A stretch of DNA of 64,000 nucleotides from Omphiscola glabra (GCA_964017045.1 OZ024801.1:36369257-36433256), one strand, 5' to 3'; numbered from the stretch's first letter, positions 35,201-46,625 are shown. A program made the numbers and translations. The notes: generated by a model from the sequence alone, not told the origin.

Positions 35201-38200
35201 GTCAGAGGAAATCAGCCTCGGCATAGTCACGACAACGTTGTCAGAGGAAATCAGCTTCGGCATAGTCAGGACAACGTTGTCAGAGGAAATCAGCCTCGGC
35301 ATAGTCAGGACAACGTTGTCAGAGTAAATCAGCCTCGGCATAGTCAGGACAACGTTGTCAGAGTAAATCAGCCTCGGCATAGTCAGGACAACGTTGTCAG
35401 AGTAAACCAGCCTCGGCATAGTCAGGACAACGTTGTCAGAGGAAATCAGCCTCGGCATAGTCAGGACAACGTTGTCAGAGGAAATCAGCCTCGGCATAGT
35501 CAGGACAACGTTGTCAGAGGAAATCAGCCTCGGCATAGTCAGGACAACGTTGTCAGAGGAAATCAGCCTCGGCATAGTCAGGACAACGTTGTCAGAGGAA
35601 ATCAGCCTCGGCATAGTCAGGACAACGTTGTCAGAGGAAATCAGCCTCGGCATAGTCAGGACAACGTTGTCAGAGGAAATCAGCCTCGGCAGAGTCAGGA
35701 CAACGTTGTCAGAGTAAATCAGACTCGGCATAGTCAGGACAACGTTGTCAGAGGAAATCAGCCTCGGCATAGTCAGGACAACGTTGTCAGAGGAAATCAG
35801 ACGGCATAGTCAGGACAACGTTGTCAGAGGAAATCAGACTCGGCATAGTCAGGACAACGTTGTCAGAGGAAATCAGCCTCGGCATAGTCAGGACAACGTT
35901 GTCAGAGGAAATCAGCCTCGGCATAGTCAGGACAACGTTGTCAGAGGAAATCAGCCTCGGCATAGTCAGGACAACGTTGTCAGAGGAAATCAGCCTCGGC
36001 ATAGTCAGGACAACGTTGTCAGAGGAAATCAGCCTCGGCATAGTCAGGACAACGTTGTCAGAGGAAATCAGCCTCGGCATAGTCAGGACAACGTTGTCAG
36101 AGGAAATCAGCCTCGGCATAGTCAGGACAACGTTGTCAGAGGAAATCAGCCTCGGCATAGTCAGGACAACGTTGTCAGAGGAAATCAGCCTCGGCATAGT
36201 CAGGACAACGTTGTCAGAGGAAATCAGCCTCGGCATAGTCAGGACAACGTTGTCAGAGGAAATCAGACTCGGCATAGTCAGGACAACGTTGTCAGAGGAA
36301 ATCAGCCTCGGCATAGTCAGGACAACGTTGTCAGAGGAAATCAGCCTCGGCATAGTCAGGACAACGTTGTCAGAGTAAATCAGCCTCGGCATAGTCAGGA
36401 CAACGTTGTCAGACGAAATCAGCCTCGGCATAGTCAGGACAACGTTGTCAGAGGAAATCAGCCTCGGCATAGTCAGTACAACGTTGTCAGAGGAAATCAG
36501 CCTCGGCATAGTCAGGACAACGTTGTCAGAGGAAATCAGCCTCGGCATAGTCAGGACAACGTTGTCAGAGGAAATCAGCCTCGGCATAGTCAGGACAACG
36601 TTGTCAGAGGAAATCAGCCTCGGCATAGTCAGGACAACGTTGTCAGAGGAAATCAGCCTCGGCATAGTCAGGACAACGTTGTCAGAGGAAATCAGACTCG
36701 GCATAGTCAGGACAACGTTGTCAGAGGAAATCAGACTCGGCATAGTCAGGACAACGTTGTCAGAGGAAATCAGCCTCGGCATAGTCAGGACAACGTTGTC
36801 AGAGGAAATCAGCCTCGGCATAGTCAGGACAACGTTGTCAGAGGAAATCAGCCTCGGCATAGTCAGGACAACGTTGTCAGAGGAAATCAGACTCGGCATA
36901 GTCAGGACAACGTTGTCAGAGGAAATCAGCCTCGGCATAGTCACGACAACGTTGTCAGAGGAAATCAGCCTCGGCATAGTCAGGACAACGTTGTCAGAGG
37001 AAATCAGCCTCGGCATAGTCAGGACAACGTTGTCAGAGGAAATCAGCCTCGGCATAGTCAGGACAACGTTGTCAGAGGAAATCAGCCTCGGCATAGTCAG
37101 GACAACGTTGTCAGAGGAAATCAGCCTCGGCATAGTCAGGACAACGTTGTCAGAGGAAATCAGCCTCGGCATAGTCAGGACAACGTTGTCAGAGTAAATC
37201 AGCCTCGGCATAGTCAGGACAACGTTGTCTGACGAAATCAGCCTCGGCATAGTCAGGACAACGTTGTCAGAGGAAATCAGCCTCGGCATAGTCAGGACAA
37301 CGTTGTCAGAGGAAATCAGCCTCGGCATAGTCAGGACAACGTTGTCAGAGGAAATCAGCCTCGGCATAGTCAGGACAACGTTGTCAGAGGAAATCAGACT
37401 CGGCATAGTCAGGACAACGTTGTCAGAGGAAATCAGCCTCGGCATAGTCACGACAACGTTGTCAGAGGAAATCAGACTCGGCATAGTCAGGACAACGTTG
37501 TCAGAGGAAATCAGACTCGGCATAGTCAGGACAACGTTGTCAGAGGAAATCAGCCTCGGCAAAGTCAGGACAACGTTGTCAGAGGAAATCAGCCTCGGCA
37601 TAGTCAGGACAACGTTGTCAGAAGAAATCAGCCTCGGCATAGTCAGTACAACGTTGTCAGAGGAAATCAGCCTCGGCATAGTCAGGACAACGTTGTCAGA
37701 GGTTATCAGCCTCGGCATAGTCAGGACAACGTTGTCAGAGGAAATCAGCCTCGGCATAGTCAGGACAACGTTGTCAGAAGAAATCAGCCTCGGCATAGTC
37801 AGGACAACGTTGTCAGAGGAAATCAGCCTCGGCATAGTCAGGACAACGTTGTCAGAGGAAATCAGCCTCGGCATAGTCAGGACAACGTTGTCAGAGGAAA
37901 TCAGCCTCGGCATAGTCAGGACAACGTTGTCAGACGAAATCAGCCTTGGCATAGTCAGGACAACGTTGTCAGAGGAAATCAGCCTCGGCATAGTCAGGAC
38001 AACGTTGTCAGAGGAAATCAGCCTCGGCATAGTCAGGACAACGTTGTCAGAGGAAATCAGCCTCGGCATAGTCAGGACAACGTTGTCAGAGGAAATCAGC
38101 CTCGGCATAGTCACGACAACGTTGTCAGAGGAAATCAGCTTCGGCATAGTCAGGACAACGTTGTCAGAGGAAATCAGCCTCGGCATAGTCAGGACAACGT

Positions 38201-39500
38201 TGTCAGAGTAAATCAGCCTCGGCATAGTCAGGACAACGTTGTCAGAGTAAATCAGCCTCGGCATAGTCAGGACAACGTTGTCAGAGTAAACCAGCCTCGG
38301 CATAGTCAGGACAACGTTGTCAGAGGAAATCAGCCTCGGCATAGTCAGGACAACGTTGTCAGAGGAAATCAGCCTCGGCATAGTCAGGACAACGTTGTCA
38401 GAGGAAATCAGCCTCGGCATAGTCAGGACAACGTTGTCAGAGGAAATCAGCCTCGGCATAGTCAGGACAACGTTGTCAGAGGAAATCAGCCTCGGCATAG
38501 TCAGGACAACGTTGTCAGAGGAAATCAGCCTCGGCATAGTCAGGACAACGTTGTCAGAGGAAATCAGCCTCGGCATAGTCAGGACAACGTTGTCAGAGGA
38601 AATCAGCCTCGGCAGAGTCAGGACAACGTTGTCAGAGTAAATCAGACTCGGCATAGTCAGGACAACGTTGTCAGAGGAAATCAGCCTCGGCATAGTCAGG
38701 ACAACGTTGTCAGAGGAAATCAGACGGCATAGTCAGGACAACGTTGTCAGAGGAAATCAGCCTCGGCATAGTCAGGACAACGTTGTCAGAGGAAATCAGC
38801 CTCGGCATAGTCAGGACAACGTTGTCAGAGGAAATCAGCCTCGGCATAGTCACGACAACGTTGTCAGAGGAAATCAGCCTCGGCATAGTCAGGACAACGT
38901 TGTCAGAGTAAATCATCCTCGGCATAGTCAGGACAACGTTGTCAGAGGAAATCAGCCTCGGCATAGTCAGGACAACGTTGTCAGAGTAAATCAGCCGCGG
39001 CATAGTCAGGACAACGTTGTCAGAGTAAATCAGCCTCGGCATAGTCAGGACAACGTTGTCAGACGAAATCAGCCTCGGCATAGTCAGGACAACGTTGTCA
39101 GAGGAAATCAGCCTCGGCATAGTCAGGACAACGTTGTCAGAGGAAATCAGCCTCGGCATAGTCAGGACAACGTTGTCAGAGGAAATCAGACTCGGCATAG
39201 TGAGGACAACGTTGTCAGAGGAAATCAGCCTCGGCATAGTCAGGACAACGTTGTCAGAGGAAATCAGCCTCGGCATAGTCAGGACAACGTTGTCAGAGTA
39301 AATCAGCCTCGGCATAGTCACGACAACGTTGTCAGAGGAAATCAGCCTCGGCATAGTCAGGACAACGTTGTCAGAGTAAATCAGCCTCGGCATAGTCAGG
39401 ACAACGTTGTCAGAGGAAATCAGCCTCGGCATAGTCAGGACAACGTTGTCAGAGGAAATCAGCCTCGGCATAGTCAGGACAACGTTGTCAGAGGAAATCA
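32245..39500. repeat. 39-bp satellite, about 186 units, each with a 12-bp palindrome
   Basis: The unit reads AATCAGCCTCGGCATAGTCA then GGACAACGTTGTCAGAGGA. GACAACGTTGTC at its centre is a perfect palindrome and is conserved in nearly all units. Even where the neighbouring base changes (AGGAC to ACGAC or AGTAC) the core AACGTT stays intact. Variants include GACTCGG for GCCTCGG and AGAGTAA or AGACGAA for AGAGGAA. A unit lacking 2 bp (AATCAGACGGCATAG) occurs near 35795 and again near 38718. Together with the variant order this shows a block of about 2.95 kb duplicated in tandem. Frames of up to 1182 codons (minus) and 689 codons (plus) are open but contain only repeat. Confidence 0.98.
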
Positions 39501-40167
39501 GAAACTTATAAGATACGATTCTTTTAAGGGTCCAAACAAAAGGAAATTAGTTTTGATTAAATTGTACATAATCATTTCCAGCAACTAAAAATATGATTGA
39601 AGTAACTGTTGTACGCTAAACTATGTCATTAGTAACATCATCCCCTTGGTCAGCAACGTTGTCCATCGGTCATGACATGGTAAAAACCAAGTCACCGGGT
39701 TATGGTCTTGGCACACCACTTGTTCAGCAACGTTGTCCGTCTGTCATTGCATGTTATACCACGTCCGCTTGCAAAAGTCTTGGCGGCTGTTAGGACACGT
39801 GGACGATGAATTAAGAAATAAGACATGCCTTAATACGCCACCAGAGTAGTGGTTCCCAAACGTGAGTGCCTATACCAAGTATCACAGGAACTTAGTTGGA
39901 TTCCTCCACGGGACAAAGCCACCAGTGGCAACAGTCGACAATATAGCCCCAAATGTCAAAATCGTGATTCCTTGAAGGTCCTTGACGGTTCTAAAGGACC
40001 ACGGACTCCATTTCGAGATCCGCCGGCTCTAGAGTCCTGACTGATCAATCTTACACCACAGAAATGCCTTGCTCGGTAATTGATGGTAATTTATTTATAC
40101 ATTAATATTTAAACATTGTAAAACGGAAAATGTATTTTGTCCATCAGAGTAATCTCATGACAACCGC
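39501..40167. other. Unique region with two relic palindrome motifs
   Basis: No gene recognised. CAGCAACGTTGTCC occurs at 39651-39664 and again at 39725-39738, each followed by a related (TCGGTCATGACATG / TCTGTCATTGCATG) sequence. It resembles the palindromic core of the neighbouring 39-bp satellite. Confidence 0.5.
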
Positions 40168-40175
40168 ATCTAGAG

Positions 40176-40364
40176 CAGTGCTTCTCAAACTTTTTAGTAT
40201 GGCGGACCGGCAAGAAATTTTTTCCATTGCACCAGGGACCGGTGCACTATTTTTCTTGTACTGACGTGGTAGCGAAATGAATTTTCTTGAAAACTTCTGC
40301 GGACCGGCGGATGATGGCCCACGGACCGGCACCGGTCCGCGGACCACAACTTTGAGTAGCACTT
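40176..40364. mobile_element. hAT-type MITE with perfect 8-bp target duplication
   Basis: A 189-bp element starts CAGTGCTTCTCAAACTTTT and ends with the inverted partner AACTTTGAGTAGCACTT. It is flanked on both sides by ATCTAGAG (40168-40175 and 40365-40372), an exact 8-bp duplication. The interior repeats GGACCGGC motifs, a feature of several Charlie-like non-autonomous hATs. No coding capacity. The last base of the right end has mutated (CACTT for CACTG), so the copy has aged somewhat although its target duplication is perfect. Confidence 0.93.
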
Positions 40365-40372
40365 ATCTAGAG

Positions 40373-40587
40373 GATATCAGTGCGATGCACATCAGTGATG
40401 GAGGCGGATAGAGATAAAATATAAAAAAATAGTGCGGCGGAGGAAAGTAATGTCACGTCACATTGGCCTGTAAATGTCATTATGTGGTGTCAAGAGCAGG
40501 CAATAACTCTATGTCAACAGCGTGATACAATTTGTTAGTTAGAGCTCATAGGCAAAATGATGTCAACACAATTTAACAGGAGATGTC
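40373..40587. other. Unique spacer
   Basis: Short unique sequence between the MITE and the next repeat. Nothing is recognised. Confidence 0.45.
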
Positions 40588-41060
40588 ACTGATTAGGGGC
40601 ATAAATAGAGAGCAATAGATTTCTCAAGTTAGATGTCAAGAGTTCAGCGAACTCCGCCGTTAACGTGACGAAACATTCGTAGATTCCAGAGTAACAGAGA
40701 GGAGAGGGGGAGGGGAAGGAAAGTGGGAGAGAGGAGGGAGAGAGAGGGGGAGGGAGAGAGAGAGGGAGAGAGGGGAGGGTCACTGATTAGGGCAGCAATA
40801 GAGAGCAATAGATTTCTCTATTTAGATGTCAAGAGTTCAGGGGACTCCAACGCTAACGTGACGAAACAGTCGTAGATTCCAGAGTAACAGAGGCGAGGGA
40901 GAGTGGGAGAGAGGAGGGAGAGAGAGGGGGGGAGATAGATAATGGAGAGGTGATGGAGAGAGATAGGGAGAGAGGGTGAGAGGGGAGGGAGAGAGAGGGG
41001 GGGATGGAGAGAGGGGAGGGAGAGAGGGGAGGGAGAGAGAGGTGGTGAGGGAGATAGAGA
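40588..41060. repeat. About 195-bp direct duplication with polypurine tails
   Basis: A block containing AGAGCAATAGATTTCTC, AGATGTCAAGAGTTCAG and GTAGATTCCAGAGTAACAGA occurs at about 40607 and again 195 bp later. Each copy ends in a polypurine tract of GAGAGAGGGGGAGGGAGAG type. The second tract is longer, reaching about 41060. Confidence 0.9.
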
Positions 41061-41335
41061 GACAGTCATCCATGTGTTCGATGTTTTTTTTTCTCTTCCA
41101 CCACATTTGAAGTATTTAGCCCTGGGAAATGTTAATCTTGTTAGAGGCACCAGTTTGGAACAACATCGTTACCAAATTTAGAAGAAAATAAACAGTGTTG
41201 CTAAATCTGGCCACCTCGAGGCTTACTGGGTCAAATGCTCAACATGGCACTAAGATTCTTAGGTTCATAGCACAACCAAGATTCTTAGGTTCATAGGTCA
41301 AGCAGGAATAGTAGCGTAATAAAGAACTAAAGATG

Positions 41336-41532
41336 CAGTAGTCCATATGTATTGGCACTGTGACCCCCCCCCCCCCTCTACTGTAGTAGTGCATATGTAT
41401 TGGCACTGTGACCCTTCCCCTCTACTGTAGTAGTCCATATGTATTGGCACTGTGACCCTCCCCCTCTACTGCAGTAGTCTATATGAATTGGCACAGTGAC
41501 CCTCCCCCTCTACTGCAGTAGTCCATATACAT
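41336..41532. repeat. About 42-50-bp minisatellite, 4-5 copies
   Basis: Units of AGTAGTCCATATGTATTGGC then ACTGTGACCCTCCCCCTCTA and CTG. Length differences come mostly from the C run, which reaches C13 at 41364-41376 in the first unit. Confidence 0.9.
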
Positions 41533-41692
41533 TGGCACTGAGAATCGCCCCCCATTCAAATTGGGGTGGGATGGGGTAATAGGGTGAAGGGTTTAACAAC
41601 AACCCTAAACTTACTTGGCTAACCAAATGACTCCATAAAAGAAGACACCAATCTTCATATTTATCTACCCCCCCCCCCCCCCCCAGAACGGA

Positions 41693-41754
41693 ACAAGCGA
41701 CACACCCCTCCTCATGCACAACGAATACCAAAATACCCCAACGCCTCCCCCCCA
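41693..41754. repeat. 46-bp repeat, left part (interrupted by hAT)
   Basis: One unit containing CTCCTCATGCACAACGAATA followed by CCAAAATACCCCAACGCCTC. Its relatives resume beyond the hAT element at 43258. A C17 run lies just upstream at 41668-41684. Confidence 0.85.
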
Positions 41755-43257
41755 CAGGGCCGGAGTAACCTCTAGGCAAACAAGGCACGTGCCTTGGGCA
41801 CAAAGCGTTTGGGGGCACCACAAGTCCTCAAGAAATTTTTTTTGGAACACATTTTAGCCCAGAAACAACTGAAAATTGAACAAGTGCTTTGAAAATGAAG
41901 AATTACAATATAATAAAAATTCACATTCAAGTTTGGTACAATCTTGAATGCTTAAAAATTAAGGGCATAAAAAATTAAAAAAACTCCTGGTAAATGGTAA
42001 TGAGCAAAATGAGGACCATAATGACTCACTTGGCTTGTAAATAAATAATAATAATGCGGTCGTATTCTAATTTTAAAAATGTTTGGGAAGTTTTATAAAA
42101 CATTTTAAACCATTTTTATATTTTCAATAAATAATATTAAAATAATAAAATTAATTAATTAATTCTACCGGGAACCCCTAAGTAATAGACACAAAATGAG
42201 CATGTGAACATGAAAACGTGTGCTGATTTGTATTCTTCACTAGCAGATCACTTGCATAAATCTAGGAATGAATTTGAAAGATTTGAAGAAGCTGCAAAAA
42301 TAATAACACCAGGTGTAGATTATAAGTCAACTTTGACCCGTAATCGTAAACGAACGATAGTGGTCATTGATGGTGATGCCCTTGAGGTATCTCTGAATGC
42401 CATAGACAAATTTCGTATATCTGCATTCTACGCCATTGTTGACAAACTTGAGACAGAAATGAATAGACGAGGACAAGTACATAATGATGTAGCAGTTCGA
42501 TTTTCTTGTTTGGTCGATGTATCACTATCACAACATCTCAGTGTTGTGAAGAACTAATCCTAAAGATCTGAACAATAATTTATGTACTGAACTACAACAG
42601 TTTCATTCATATATTCGCCACAAGTTTCCTGCATCAAAATTGGAAAACAACACGTTCAATCATGTAGAATTATACAAAGTAATAGTTAGAGACAACATCG
42701 AGTGTGCCTTTCCAAATGTTGAAATCGACTTGCGCATATTTTTAACATTAATGGTTAATAACTGTTCAACTGAGCGCTCTTTTTCTCAGTTGAAACGTAC
42801 AAAAAAATCCAAATAGATCAACAATGAAACAAGAAAGGCTCGATTCCTTATCTCTGTTTATGATCGAGGCAGATGTGTTGCGCAAAATTAACTTTAACGA
42901 TATACTCAAAAACTTCGCTAGATGTCAATCTAGAAAAAAAATCTTTAAAATGTAAATGACAATATCTTTTTGATTTTTGATTTTTTGATTTTTTCATCTA
43001 ATAAAAAATAATGTATTTTTGTCTATTATTATTTCAAAATTTATTAACTATTAATTTTAATACAGAAATACTTTATTGTAGGTTTTATATAAGTGATAGT
43101 AATACAAACTACAAACATATTTGTTAACAACTGTTTTCTTTGCATAATATTGAACATACCAGCGGTCACGGTCAGTGAAAGATCAGGGGCCCCGGGCAGA
43201 AGGGGGCACTTATGTGGGTTTGGGCCTTAGGCACTAAAATGGCTTAATCCGGCCCTG
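41755..43257 (+). mobile_element. Internally deleted hAT transposon (ZMYM1-like)
   Basis: A 1503-bp element with terminal inverted repeats CAGGGCCGGAGTAACC (left) and GCTTAATCCGGCCCTG (right), matching at 14 of 16 positions. It contains a broken transposase C-terminal region (42204-42955) on the plus strand. Autonomous hATs are usually more than 2.5 kb, so the N-terminal half of the gene is missing. The same 46-bp tandem repeat lies on both sides, so it landed inside an array. Target duplications are not clear because the flanks are C-rich (CCCCCCCA against ACCACCCC). Confidence 0.88.
42204..42955 (+). pseudogene. hAT transposase C-terminus, frameshifted
   Basis: Three frames join in order. 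Frame 1 (42204-42557) gives 117 residues including HLHKSRNEFERFEEAAK and RIVVIDGDALEVSLNAIDKF-like sequence (as encoded, RKRTIVVIDGDALEVSL). Frame 2 (from about 42565) gives QFHSYIRHKFPASKLENN and NCSTERSFSQLKRTKK. Frame 3 (from about 42810) gives RSTMKQERLDSLSLFMIEAD and ends at the stop 42953-42955. The ERSFS...K and RSTM..ERL.SL...IE patterns mark the hAT C-terminal dimerisation domain, as in ZMYM1-like transposases, which form dimers or higher oligomers. The second frameshift lies at the A7 run 42801-42807. The catalytic N-terminal parts are absent, so no active transposase can be made. Confidence 0.85.
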
Positions 43258-43432
43258 ACCACCCCCACCCTCCTCCTCATGCACAACGAATACCAACATA
43301 CCCCAACGCCTACCAACCCCCCACCCTCCTCATGCACAACGAATACCAACACACCCCAACGCCTCCCAACCCCTCTCCTCGTGCACAACGAATACCAACA
43401 TACCCCAACGCCTCCCAACCCCCCCCCCCCCC
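43258..43432. repeat. 46-bp repeat, right part
   Basis: About three and a half units of CTCATGCACAACGAATACCA then ACATACCCCAACGCCTCCCA, ending in a C14 run (43419-43432). This continues the array found at 41693-41754. Confidence 0.9.
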
Positions 43433-43860
43433 ACTGGCCATCTTTCTATAAAACTTAAGAATAAAAGCCATCCTGGCAAGCTGGCGATGAACGAATGACA
43501 GGATGAGAGGGAAAATGAAGAATCGATTTTATAACGAGAGTTTCAAGTATGGGGGGAGGGGGTGGCTGAATAAATGGGGAGGATGAAAAAAAAGTAATGA
43601 AAAAAAAAAAAAAAGTGCAGCGCTGAAGAGAACAAACGAAGACCCGAGTCTTGTTGTTGTCGCCAAGACACAAACCCAAATAATGGAAGCGGCCTTTGTT
43701 AAGAGTTTGGTTGGCAAATTGATTTTGTTCCATTCTCTACCTTTACAAAAATGTCTCTCCTCTTTTGTTGTCTTTTACTTATTTCGGTAGGTAAATCTTT
43801 TCCGGGTTACCAAAATATGTGTTACATTTGTTCGTTTTGAATCATTTATCAATACTAATA
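43433..43860. other. Unique spacer, no gene seen
   Basis: Includes A-rich runs near 43600. Small minus-strand open frames have no domain. Confidence 0.5.
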
Positions 43861-44175
43861 CAAAATGGGGCACGGCTTGATACAAAGTGGGACACGGCTT
43901 GACACAAAGTGGGGCACGGCCTGACACAAAGTGGGCCACGGCTTGATACAAAGCGGGGCACGGCCTGACACAAAGTGGGACACGGCTTGACACAAAGCGG
44001 GGCACGGCCTGACACAAAGTGGGCCACGGCTTGATACAAAGCGGGGCACGGCCTGACACAAAGTGGGACACGGCTTGACACAAAGCGGGGCACGGCCTGA
44101 CACAAAGTGGGACACGGCTTGACACAAAGCGGGGCACGGCCTGACACAAAGTGGGACACGGCTTGACACATAATG
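43861..44175. repeat. 22-bp minisatellite with 4-unit higher order
   Basis: About 14 units alternate CACAAAGTGGGACACGGCTT+GA and CACAAAGCGGGGCACGGCCT+GA. A GGGCCACGGCTTGATAC variant recurs 88 bp (four units) apart at 43933 and 44021. Minus-strand open frames here (up to 124 codons) are artefacts. Confidence 0.94.
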
Positions 44176-44231
44176 GAAAGTCACTGAAAAGCAGGTTAAA
44201 GCCTAAACTGTGACACTGTTAACGCTTGGAA

Positions 44232-44487
44232 CCTGATAGTTACTGTTTGATAGGACCACGCAGTGAGTTTTGTGACTGATGGTTACTGTCTGAGAGGACC
44301 ACGCAGTGAGCTTTGTGACTGATGGCTACTGTCTGAGAGGACCACGCAGTGAGATTTGTGACTGATGGTTACTGTCTGAGAGGACCACGCAGTGAACTTT
44401 GTGACTGATGGTTACTGCCTGAGAGGACCACGCAGTGAACTTTGTGACTGATGGTTACTGTTTGAGAGGACCACGCAGTGAACTTTG
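44232..44487. repeat. 43-bp minisatellite, 6 copies
   Basis: Units of GAGAGGACCACGCAGTGAGC then TTTGTGACTGATGGTTACTG and TCT, with single-base differences. Confidence 0.94.
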
Positions 44488-44972
44488 TGAAATGTATGCA
44501 ACACTGTAAAGTTTTAATGTGGAAAATAGTATGCTCGTGTTTCTATGACAACTTGGTAGACTTACCATGAATATGAGCAATACTTTGGTTATGTTCAGAC
44601 GGAAGTTTTTTTTAAAGGATTGTCAACTGAAATTGAGAGCGAAATCGTTCCTTCCAGGATCCTCAAGCGAAATTAAGGACGTAATCTCTCTTTCCAGAAT
44701 TTTCAAATCAAATTGAGGATAACAACTTAATTTCCGGGGTCGCCACTGAACTTGGGACTTGAATCCAACTTTCCGGGACTGTGAACTGAAACTGACATCG
44801 GAAGGCTTGACTGAGAGACAGGTTACTTGGGACGAATGGTCAAATACATGGCAAGGTTCAACACACATCTAGTTATACATGACCTGGAGCCCGGCGGACT
44901 GTGAACGTTCCATTTGATCTCACATAAAGTGAACACTGCACGACAAACCGATTAAATTGAAACTTTGTAATG
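44488..44972. other. Mostly unique, with an old diverged repeat
   Basis: At 44600-44770 about three badly diverged copies share CAACTGAAATTGAG / TCAAATCAAATTGAGG and TTTCCAGGATC / TTTCCGGG motifs. No gene is seen. Confidence 0.5.
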
Positions 44973-46625
44973 CCCCCCCCCCCCCCCCCCCCCGTACAAA
45001 ATCTAGTCTCAGTTAAGCTGCTAATGTCCCCGTACAAAATCTAGTCCCAGTTAAGCTGCTAATGCCCCCGTACACAATCTAGTCCCAGTTAAGCTGCTAA
45101 TGCCCCCGTACACAATCTAGTCCCAGTTAAGCTGCTAATGCCCCCGTACACAATCTAGTCGCAGTTAAGCTGTGCTAATGCCCCCGTACACAATCTAGTC
45201 CCAGTTAAGCTGCTAATGCCCCGTACACAATCTAGTCCCAGTTAAGCTGGTAATGCCCCCGTAAACAATCTAGTCGCAGTTAAGCTGCTAATGCCCCCGT
45301 ACACAATCTAGTCGCAGTTAAGCTGTGCAAATGCCCCCGTACACAATCTAGTCGCAGTTAAGCTGTGCTAATGCCCCCGTACACAATCTAGTCCCAGTTA
45401 AGCTGCTAATGCCCCGTACACAATCTAGTCGCAGTTAAGCTGCTAATGCCCCCGTACACAATCTAGTCCCAGTTAAGCTTCTAATGCCCCCGTACACAAT
45501 CTAGTCCAACTTAAGCTGCTAATACCCCCGTACACAATCTAGTCGCAGTTAAGCTGTGCTAATGCCCCCGTACACAATCCAGTCCCAGTGAAGCTGCTAA
45601 TGCCCCGTACACAATCTAGTCGCAGTTAAGCTGTGCTAATGCCCCCGTACACAATCTAGTCGCAGTTAAGCTGTGCTAATGCCCCCGTACACAATCTAGT
45701 CCCAGTTAAGCTGTGCTAATCACCCCGTACACAATCTAGTCCCAGTTAAGCTGTGCTAATGCCCCCGTACACAATCTAGTCGCAGTTAAGCTGTGCTAAT
45801 GCCCCCGTACACAACCTAGTCCCAGTTAAGCTGCTAATGCCCCGTACACAATCTAGTCGCAGTTAAGCTGCTAATGCCCCCGTACACAATCTAGTCCCAG
45901 TTAAGCTTCTAATGCCCCCGTACACAATCTAGTCCAACTTAAGCTGCTAATACCCCCGTACACAATCTAGTCGCAGTTAAGCTGTGCTAATGCCCCCGTA
46001 CACAATCCAGTCCCAGTGAAGCTGCTAATGCCCCGTACACAATCTAGTCGCAGTTAAGCTGTGCTAATGCCCCCGTACACAATCTAGTCGCAGTTAAGCT
46101 GTGCTAATGCCCCCGTACACAATCTAGTCCCAGTTAAGCTGTGCTAATCACCCCGTACACAATCTAGTCCCAGTTAAGCTGTGCTAATGCCCCCGTACAC
46201 AATCTAGTCGCAGTTAAGCTGTGCTAATGCCCCCGTACACAACCTAGTCCCAGTTAAGCTGCTAATGCCCCCGTACACAATCTAGTCCAACTTAAGCTGC
46301 TAATACCCCCGTACACAATCTAGTCGCAGTTAAGCTGCGCTAATGCCCCCGTACACAATCTAGTCCCAGTTAAGCTGCTAATGCCCCCGTACACAATCTA
46401 GTCGTAGTTAAGCTGTGCTAATGCCCCCGTACACAAACTAGTCCCAGTTAAGCTGTGCTAATCACCCCGTACACAATCTAGTCCCAGTTAAGCTGTGCTA
46501 ATCACCCCTTACACAATCTAGTCCCAGTTAAGCTGTGCTAATGCCCCCGTACACAATCTAGTCCCAGTTAAGCTGTGCTAATCACCCCGTACACAATCTA
46601 GTCCCAGTTAAGCTGCTAATGTACT
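44973..46625. repeat. 38/40-bp satellite, about 42 copies
   Basis: Units of TAATGCCCCCGTACACAATC then TAGTCCCAGTTAAGCTGC (38 bp) or ending CTGTGC (40 bp). The array begins with C21 (44973-44993), apparently an expanded form of the C5 inside the unit. A block with the rare GTTAAGCTTCTAATG variant at about 45476 recurs 428 bp later at about 45904, with the surrounding variant order preserved, showing block duplication. Confidence 0.96.

Noticed and set aside
32222..35770. 1182-codon minus-strand open frame, and similar frames of 968, 898, 689 and 562 codons in other arrays
   Set aside because: They contain only tandem repeat. Units are multiples of three without stops, and several frames on both strands are open equally. 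No start context, domain or intron signal supports a gene.
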